Below, piece after piece: positions 38,677 through 45,107 of a stretch of 45,107 nt of DNA; position 1 is the stretch's first letter, and every line of letters begins with the position of its first letter. The position numbers were made by a program, and so were the translations under genes. The notes below the pieces were generated by a model, which saw nothing but the letters and a program-made list of their open reading frames with translations, searched no databases and was not told where the DNA came from. This stretch comes from Eubacteriales bacterium (GTDB taxonomy: Bacteria; Bacillota; Clostridia; Monoglobales; Firm-18): assembly GCA_028697835.1 (NCBI GenBank), contig JAQVDK010000006.1:1-45107 (forward strand), in the 5' to 3' direction.

Positions 38677-39759
38677 TTAAATATATTTTTGCACAACTTT
38701 TTTCATGAAATCCATTTTTGTTTCCATGTCCGAAACCAATTTAAATTGGTTTCTTGCCCTGTCAAGATTATGGCTTGGGCGATGTATTTTAAAGTAATTG
38801 TCGCCGTCTAAATAGTCTGTTAAAAACCTGATTCCACATTCAAAGGTCATAAGCTTTGCGGAAAAAGCCATATACTCAATTTCTGCCGGGGCAAGAGTGT
38901 CCCCCACTACTTCCAAAAATCCTTTGGTGAATATTTCATAAAGTTCATCCCGCATAAAAACCTTTGATAAATCCGTTTCGTCCTCAAGGGCAGAGCTTGC
39001 GCCAAAACGAATGGAGTCGCCAAAGTCATATAAAAGCGAGCCGGGCATAACGGTATCAAGGTCAATAACACATATGCCCTCGCCTGTTTTGTTGTCTATC
39101 ATGATATTGTTATACTTTGTGTCGTTATGTGTTACGCGGACGGGAATGTCGCCTTTTTCTATAAGGTCAACTATGATTCCAACCTCGTCTTTTCGAGCCA
39201 TTGCAAACTCGATTTCAGCTTCAACCTCTTTTACCCTGCCGACTTTGTCAGCTTTGACTGCCTTTAGCAGGTTTTCAAAGCGTACTTTTGTGTTGTGGAA
39301 GTTGGGTATTGGCTCAAAAAGGGATTTGGCAGGAAAGTCTGCAAGCTGCCTTTGAAACAGTGCAAAGGATTTCGCAGCGTTGTAAAAATGAATCGGCTCC
39401 TGCACAAGCTGATGGCTTTTTGCATCGGTGATAAACACATAAATCCTGTAATATTCTTCGTCGGGAGTCATATAGAAATTCTCGCCGTCGTTGGTCTTTA
39501 TTATATTCAAGGTTTCCCTTTCGGGGTCCCCGCCTCGGGCTATAATTTGTTCCCTAAGGTGGGATGTTACAGCCGAAATATTTTTCATTATATTTTCGGG
39601 TGATTTAAAAATTTGGTTGTTTATCCTTTGAAGAATGTATTTTTTTGCGGTAGTTGTGACGAGGTATGTATCGTTAATGTGCCCCTCGCCATAAGGAACT
39701 ATGCTGGTTGGCTCTCCTTCTATTTTAAAATTTGATAAAATTTTCTCACATTCCATCAT
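38677..39759 (-). CDS. APH-fold kinase resembling N-acetylhexosamine 1-kinase
   Basis: PYGEGHINDTYLVTT...KKYILQRINNQIFKSP, VTHNDTKYNNIMID, CVIDLDTVMPGSLLYDFGDSIRFG, matching NahK/LnpB-type proteins. Confidence 0.82.
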   Translation of the reverse strand: MMECEKILSNFKIEGEPTSIVPYGEGHINDTYLVTTTAKKYILQRINNQIFKSPENIMKNISAVTSHLREQIIARGGDPERETLNIIKTNDGENFYMTPDEEYYRIYVFITDAKSHQLVQEPIHFYNAAKSFALFQRQLADFPAKSLFEPIPNFHNTKVRFENLLKAVKADKVGRVKEVEAEIEFAMARKDEVGIIVDLIEKGDIPVRVTHNDTKYNNIMIDNKTGEGICVIDLDTVMPGSLLYDFGDSIRFGASSALEDETDLSKVFMRDELYEIFTKGFLEVVGDTLAPAEIEYMAFSAKLMTFECGIRFLTDYLDGDNYFKIHRPSHNLDRARNQFKLVSDMETKMDFMKKVVQKYI

Positions 39760-40630
39760 ATAGCCCTCTTTCGATAAGTTCTTTTATTGCTTTTACCACC
39801 ATGGGTTTGTCTTCCTTATAGGTAATTCCATACCATTTATCGTCTGTTTGCAAAACATCAACCTTTGCTTTACCGCTTTTTATAAGGCTGTCCACAATCA
39901 AGGGTATATAATATTCCGACTTTATGAGGTCATTGGTAGTGTTTAAAAAGTCTATAAAGCCTTTTTCTATTTCCTCAAAAATAACCGGGGTAAAGCCCCA
40001 CATATTCATGGACACCACAGTATCCTGGGGAAGAGGAATCCAGTTTTCCCCGTCCTCGGTATATTTCAAATCTTTAATTTTGGTCCTCTCTACAATGCTT
40101 TTTAAGGTGTTGTTTTCAATTTCGCACACCCCTCGGGATACGGTGCCGTTTTCCGTTAAGGTGTTCTTTAGCTTATAGCCCACCATTGAAAAATTATATC
40201 CTGAGGTGGCTTTAAGATGGTCATTTAATATTTTAAAAGAGTTTTGCCCGTAATAATCGTCTGCGTTTATAACTGCAAAAGGTGTATCTATAATACTTTT
40301 GCAGGATAAAATTGCATGGGCTGTTCCCCAAGGCTTAACCCTACCTTCTGGGGTTTTGTACCCTTTTGGAAGGTCGTTTATATCTTGGAAGGCATATTCC
40401 ACCTTTATTTTGCTTTCGGCCCTTTTTCCGACCGTTTGCTTAAATTCATTTTCAAAATCCTTCTTTATAATAAATACAACTTTGTCAAAACCAGCCTTTA
40501 CCGCATCATAAATAGAGAAATCTAAAATAGTTTCTCCATTTGGACCTACGGGCTCGATTTGTTTCAGGCCGCCAAACCGGCTGCCCATGCCGGCTGCCAT
40601 AATTACAAGTGTAGTTTTATCTGTAGCCAT
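39746..40630 (-). CDS. Sugar-phosphate nucleotidyltransferase
   Basis: [49 protein letters not shown]. Start moved to ATG 40630. Confidence 0.88.
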   Translation of the reverse strand: MATDKTTLVIMAAGMGSRFGGLKQIEPVGPNGETILDFSIYDAVKAGFDKVVFIIKKDFENEFKQTVGKRAESKIKVEYAFQDINDLPKGYKTPEGRVKPWGTAHAILSCKSIIDTPFAVINADDYYGQNSFKILNDHLKATSGYNFSMVGYKLKNTLTENGTVSRGVCEIENNTLKSIVERTKIKDLKYTEDGENWIPLPQDTVVSMNMWGFTPVIFEEIEKGFIDFLNTTNDLIKSEYYIPLIVDSLIKSGKAKVDVLQTDDKWYGITYKEDKPMVVKAIKELIERGLYDGM

Positions 40631-41627
40631 TTGGATTTCCCTCCTGCCATCTCCATGTATCTGCACACATATCGTCTATGGTATGCACTGCTTTAAAACC
40701 AAGTTCTTTTTCCGCTTTCGACGGGTCGGCATAGCACATTCCTATATCGCCGGGACGTCTTTTTACTATTTTATAAGGAACTTTTCTGCCGCTTGCCCTT
40801 TCAAAAGCCTTAACCATGTCCAAAACGCTGTATCCCTGCCCTGTTCCCAGGTTATAAATCACCATGCCGGACTTTTTTGATATTTTTTCAATTGCCTTAA
40901 GGTGTCCGTCTGCCAAATCCATAACATGGATATAGTCGCGAACGCCGGTTCCGTCGGGGGTGTCGTAGTCGTCTCCAAAAACAGAAAGCTCTTTTAGCTT
41001 GCCTATTGCGACCTGTGAAATATAAGGCACAAGGTTGTTTGGAATTCCGTTGGGGTCCTCGCCTATAAGCCCGCTTTTGTGTGCCCCCACAGGGTTAAAG
41101 TAACGCAGTATGGCAATATCCCATTGGTTGTCGGATTTGCATAAATCTTTAAGTATATACTCGATTGTCAGCTTTGTCTGCCCATATGGGTTTGTGGCTG
41201 AAAGGGGGAAGTCCTCTTTAATCGGGACGGCGTGGGGGTCACCATATACCGTAGCCGACGAGCTGAACACAAGTTTTTTTACATTGTATTTTTCCATGAC
41301 TTTGCAAAGGTTAAGTGTGCCTGTTATGTTGTTATGGTAATAAGTCAGGGGAATTTGAACAGACTCGCCGACAGCTTTAAGGCCTGCAAAGTGTATGACA
41401 GCGTCATAGTTTCCGTTTTTAAAGATTTCGTCCATTGCCTCGCAGTCTAAAAGGTCGGCTTTGAAAAACCCAAAATCTTTTCCGGTAATCTTCTTTACAC
41501 GCTCAAGAGCAACCTCACTGCTGTTGGAAAGATTATCAACTACATCAATATCATAACCGGCTTCCAAAAGAAGCACACATGTGTGGCTTCCGATGTATCC
41601 TGCGCCGCCGGTAACCAAAATTTTCAT
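40617..41627 (-). CDS. galE: UDP-glucose 4-epimerase
   Basis: [68 protein letters not shown]. Confidence 0.96.
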   Translation of the reverse strand: MKILVTGGAGYIGSHTCVLLLEAGYDIDVVDNLSNSSEVALERVKKITGKDFGFFKADLLDCEAMDEIFKNGNYDAVIHFAGLKAVGESVQIPLTYYHNNITGTLNLCKVMEKYNVKKLVFSSSATVYGDPHAVPIKEDFPLSATNPYGQTKLTIEYILKDLCKSDNQWDIAILRYFNPVGAHKSGLIGEDPNGIPNNLVPYISQVAIGKLKELSVFGDDYDTPDGTGVRDYIHVMDLADGHLKAIEKISKKSGMVIYNLGTGQGYSVLDMVKAFERASGRKVPYKIVKRRPGDIGMCYADPSKAEKELGFKAVHTIDDMCADTWRWQEGNPNGYR

Positions 41628-41804
41628 GGCATTTCCTCCAAAAATATAGTATTTATTTTTATCATTTCAATTGTACATTAATCTTGTCAGAAAATCAAGT
41701 GAAAAAGTTTATAAAACTTTAATGCAAATAATAAAAATTTTCGGAATTTTCTCTTATAGACAAGCATAAGGTTGTTATAGGAGAAATTTGGAGGGAAAAC
41801 TTTC

Positions 41805-42437
41805 ATGATACGAAATATAAATAAAATGATTGCAGGGCATGTAAACGACAACTCGGTAAAATATTTTTTCCTGATACTTTGCTTTGCCGCAGGAATTGCA
41901 GCAGGCGCCCTTTTTGTCGGTGCTCTTCCTTCTGAAAAGTGCGAGGAGCTTATGACGGCTATAAGCGGCTTTGCAGCGTGGATTGACGATGGAGAAATAA
42001 AGCCGGTTTCAACCTTTCGCCTGTCCATGATTAATAATTTAAGAAGTGTTGCGCTTTTGTATGTTTGTGGAATGTCCCTTTACCTTTCTGCGCTTGCTTA
42101 TATACATATGATTGCAAAGGGCTTTGTAATCGGCTTTACGGTAGGGTTTATGTCCCTTTTTTTTGGCGGTAAGGGTTTTTTGCTTGCTGCCGTGTCGGTT
42201 TTGCCGCAAAGCGTGCTGCTTGTTCCCGCTCTTGCAATTATGTCGGTTTTGTCCATAAACCATGCCATAGCACGCTCCAAATTGCCCCGTCATGGCATAA
42301 TGCGCACCGACAACAGAAGAAGGCTTTTAAGGTACACATGCTCCACCGGTTGGATTTGCTGCCTGATTTTCTTGTCAGCATTGGTTGATGCCTTCGTAAT
42401 TCCTGTATTTGTAAAAACTGTTAGTGGTTTGTTCTAA
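41805..42437 (+). CDS. spoIIM: Stage II sporulation protein M
   Basis: 210 aa membrane protein; FAAGIAAGALFVGALP...NNLRSVALLYVCGMS...KGFVIGFTVGFMSLFFGGKGFLLAAVSVLPQSVLLVP; synteny with xerD-dacF. Confidence 0.88.
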   Translation: MIRNINKMIAGHVNDNSVKYFFLILCFAAGIAAGALFVGALPSEKCEELMTAISGFAAWIDDGEIKPVSTFRLSMINNLRSVALLYVCGMSLYLSALAYIHMIAKGFVIGFTVGFMSLFFGGKGFLLAAVSVLPQSVLLVPALAIMSVLSINHAIARSKLPRHGIMRTDNRRRLLRYTCSTGWICCLIFLSALVDAFVIPVFVKTVSGLF

Positions 42438-42633
42438 TTGCATATACAATATATTGTGTTTTGGAATATATTTGTGCAAATTCCAATAAATTTTTCGGCT
42501 TTTTTTAAAAAAACCCTGTACAAATCTTTAAAATTAAGGTATGATTATATTATATGCTGTTTACATAACGCAGGTTTTAGGGGGAGGTGTCCCTTTAAAG
42601 CCTATAACAATACATAGGAAGGAGTAGTTATAA

Positions 42634-43524
42634 GTGGAGCCGAATTTGGAGCTGTTTATTGACTACCTGGCAAATACCAGAAAGCTGTCTGTCAACACTA
42701 TTGAGTCATACAGGCGGGACATTGTTCAATATATTACATACGTACGAAAAAACAATATTGCAAAATACGAGAATGCATCACCTACGGTTATATTGGACTA
42801 TATGATGCATCTGAAAAATATAGGCAAAGCAGCATCTACCATATCCCGCAGCCTTGCGTCAATCAGGGCTTTTTACCGCTTTCTTGTGGACAGGCATATA
42901 AGCGAAACAGACCCAACCATGGACCTGCAATCCATAAGACCGGAGAAAAAGCTTCCTCAAATACTTACCAGCAGTGAAATCAACCTTCTCCTTGAACAGC
43001 CTTCAACCTCCGATGCAAAGGGAATCAGGGACAAGGCCATGCTTGAAGTGCTTTATGCCACGGGAATTCGTGTTTCGGAGCTTGTTTCCCTGCAAATGTC
43101 CGATGTTAATTTGGATTTGGGCTATATAATTTGTAGGAGTACGAAAAAAGAACGTATCATCCCCCTTTATGAGGAGGCTGTAAATACGCTAAGGATATAT
43201 ATGGAAAAAGCCAGAGGCACTATGACTGCAAATCCGGAGGAAAAGGCGCTGTTTCTAAATGTCAACGGCTCAAGGATTACAAGGCAGGGTTTTTGGAAGG
43301 TTGTTAAAAGCTACACCAAAAAAGCAGCCATTGATAAAGACATAACTCCGCACACCTTAAGGCACTCCTTCGCAGCGCACCTTTTGCAAAACGGGGCAGA
43401 CTTAAAGTCCATACAGCAAATGCTGGGGCATTCGGACATATCTTCAACCCAAATATATACCAATTTGATAAACAACAAGATAAAAAATGTTTACATAAAC
43501 GCCCACCCAAGGGCAAAAGCTTAA
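42634..43524 (+). CDS. xerD: Tyrosine recombinase XerD (chromosome dimer resolution type)
   Basis: SAM-like N-domain; catalytic YATGIRVSELVSL, TPHTLRHSFAAHLLQNGADLKSIQQMLGHSDISSTQIYT. GTG start with upstream AAGGAG. Confidence 0.92.
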   Translation: MEPNLELFIDYLANTRKLSVNTIESYRRDIVQYITYVRKNNIAKYENASPTVILDYMMHLKNIGKAASTISRSLASIRAFYRFLVDRHISETDPTMDLQSIRPEKKLPQILTSSEINLLLEQPSTSDAKGIRDKAMLEVLYATGIRVSELVSLQMSDVNLDLGYIICRSTKKERIIPLYEEAVNTLRIYMEKARGTMTANPEEKALFLNVNGSRITRQGFWKVVKSYTKKAAIDKDITPHTLRHSFAAHLLQNGADLKSIQQMLGHSDISSTQIYTNLINNKIKNVYINAHPRAKA

Positions 43525-43622
43525 GGCTTTTATTCTAAAATATAATATTTACGCATACCATTTATAATAGAACAACCTTTGCATGGGTTGTGCTTTGAAA
43601 TCATTGTGGGAGGTAATTTTCA

Positions 43623-44771
43623 ATGAAAGCTAAAGTCGGTATGCGTTTTTTTTGTGTGCTTATAGCACTTTTTTTGGCATGTCCTGCTATATATGCTGAA
43701 GATACCAAGGTTTTGGACCTTGAGACTGTGGGAGCGGTGCTGATGGACGCCGGCTCCGGACAGGTGCTTTACGAGGAAAACCCCCATGAGCGTGTGAAAA
43801 TTGCCAGCGTAACAAAGGTTATGACCATGCTGCTTATAATGGAGGCTATAAAAAGCGGAAAAATTACCATGGACGAGATGGTAACCGCCAGCGAATATGC
43901 ATGCAGTATGGGAGGCTCGCAAATTTATCTCGAGCCCGGGGAGCAAATGACAGTAGAGGATATGATAAAAGCAATTGCGGTAGCCTCTGCAAATGATGCC
44001 TCCGTTGCAATGGCGGAGCATATCATGGGAAGCCACGACGCTTTTGTTCAGGCTATGAACAAAAGAGCAAAGGCGCTTGGAATGAATAATACCAACTTTA
44101 TAAACAGCAGCGGCCTGGACGGAGAAAATCAATACAGCTGCGCATTGGATGTGGCGATTATGTCCAGGGAGCTTATGAAGCACGAGACAATATATCCTTA
44201 TCTTAAAATATGGACGGACAGCTTGCGCGGCGGTGAATTCGGTCTTGCAAACACCAATAAACTAATACGGTTTTACCAAGGTGCCACAGGCATAAAAACC
44301 GGTTCCACCGATGAGGCGAAATATTGCCTTGCAGCATCCGCCACCCGCGACAACTTGTCTTTAATTGCGGTGGTTTTGGGGTCCCCCACCTCTCAAATCA
44401 GGTTTAACAATGCCTCAAAGCTTTTGGACTATGGCTTTGCAAATTATGCCGTTGTGCAGGGCACTAAAAAAGGAGAGTCCTTTGGAAATGTCGATGTTTC
44501 AAAGGGAGCGCAGGATAATGTGGAGGCAGTGGCCCAGGAGGATTTCCAAAGGCTTGTCACCAAGGACAAAAAGGGGGCGCTTGAGGTAAAGCCCCAGCTT
44601 CCAAATCAGGTTATAGCCCCTGTAAATAAAGGAGATAAAATCGGAGAGCTACACATATATATAGAAGATGAAAAAGTAGGAACAGTGAATTTGATAGCAA
44701 AAGACAAGGTGGATAGAATAAAACCATGGGCAATGTTTATGGTCATGCTGAAAATGTGGACCATGAGTTAG
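43623..44771 (+). CDS. dacF: D-alanyl-D-alanine carboxypeptidase (S11, DacF/PBP5 type)
   Basis: Signal peptide; IASVTKVMTMLLIMEAI (SxxK), ANDASVAMAEH (SxN-like), ATGIKTGSTDEAKYCLAASA (KTG). Confidence 0.93.
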   Translation: MKAKVGMRFFCVLIALFLACPAIYAEDTKVLDLETVGAVLMDAGSGQVLYEENPHERVKIASVTKVMTMLLIMEAIKSGKITMDEMVTASEYACSMGGSQIYLEPGEQMTVEDMIKAIAVASANDASVAMAEHIMGSHDAFVQAMNKRAKALGMNNTNFINSSGLDGENQYSCALDVAIMSRELMKHETIYPYLKIWTDSLRGGEFGLANTNKLIRFYQGATGIKTGSTDEAKYCLAASATRDNLSLIAVVLGSPTSQIRFNNASKLLDYGFANYAVVQGTKKGESFGNVDVSKGAQDNVEAVAQEDFQRLVTKDKKGALEVKPQLPNQVIAPVNKGDKIGELHIYIEDEKVGTVNLIAKDKVDRIKPWAMFMVMLKMWTMS

Positions 44772-44783
44772 GCTTTAAAATTA

Positions 44784-44819
44784 AAAGTTCGGGCTTTTTT
44801 GAAGGCTCGAACTTTTTTT
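44784..44819 (+). terminator. dacF terminator
   Basis: AAAGTTCGgGC-ttttttgaag-GCtCGAACTTT + T-run. Confidence 0.85.
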
Positions 44820-44923
44820 GTTTAGGAGATTATTCACGTGCGAAAAGCGGCAATATTATATGAAGGATTTTTGTGCCCGAACAACCTTTCTAAAAAGTTT
44901 TTATAATTTTTTTAAAAAAGGTG

Positions 44924-44952
44924 TTGACAATGTGAAAAGTTCCTGCTATAAT
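44924..44952 (+). promoter_or_regulatory. Strong SigA promoter, likely an rRNA operon promoter
   Basis: TTGACA (44924-44929), 17 nt, TATAAT (44947-44952), preceded by an A/T-rich UP-element-like tract. Confidence 0.88.
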
Positions 44953-44959
44953 AGTTTTT

Positions 44960-45107
44960 GCGCTTGGGGAAAACAAGCGGTTTTGAAAGTATGAGCCTTG
45001 AAAAGTGAATAGCGTAAGATAGAGAATAAGTTCTCGTCAATTTGTCGGAGCATGTAAAGTGCTCTAAGAGAATTAATAAAAGTAATGAGCCAAAAAGCTC
45101 AAAGGTT
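44960..45107 (+). other. Probable pre-16S rRNA leader (mature 16S not reached)
   Basis: Contains GAGCCTTGAAAAGTGAATAG, similar to the boxA/TTGAAAACTGAATA motif of Firmicute rRNA leaders, plus several stem-loops; no ORF. Confidence 0.65.

Noticed and set aside
42461-42486. TTGGAAT...ATTCCAA inverted repeat between spoIIM and xerD
   Set aside because: Short 7-bp A/T-rich arms without a T-run; likely to occur by chance in this AT-rich gap.
42634-43524. Tyrosine recombinase as a mobile-element integrase
   Set aside because: Sequence and synteny (spoIIM-xerD-dacF) fit housekeeping XerD; no att site or cargo next to it.
1-45107. CRISPR array or known defence island
   Set aside because: No regularly spaced repeat array and no cas, restriction-modification or toxin-antitoxin genes recognised. 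The only direct repeat of note is the two-copy unit at 35428-35540.

Overview
This 45.1 kb window is a chromosome segment from a low-to-moderate GC, spore-forming, anaerobic-type Firmicute. Markers include spoVG, spoVAD/AE, spoIIM, ctsR-mcsA-mcsB-clpC and dacF. Most of it is housekeeping: metY, thrS, comEA, addAB, spoVG, murC, the ctsR operon, a metH-like gene, a clpE-like gene, a hexosamine/UDP-sugar cluster, spoIIM-xerD-dacF, and the promoter and leader of an rRNA operon at the right edge. The left ~2.4 kb looks accessory. It is AT-rich and encodes a secreted protein, a subtilase and a small LemA-like protein, and it is bounded by what looks like a 3' tRNA remnant. The best leads are: (i) an FNR-like regulator with an N-terminal CX2CX5C motif, plus a perfect TTGAC-N4-GTCAA dyad about -41.5 from the inferred start of an operon encoding a RIC/hemerythrin-like protein, a P1B ATPase with a CPG motif and a stand-alone HMA protein; (ii) a galE / nucleotidyltransferase / NahK-like / PIG-L deacetylase / nagB cluster; (iii) a thioredoxin-reductase-like protein without the usual NADPH motif, next to its own Crp-type regulator; (iv) a 43-bp repeat present twice at a 70-bp period upstream of clpE. 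I found no CRISPR array, complete mobile element or clearly novel defence system. All calls come from reading the sequence; no database search was run.
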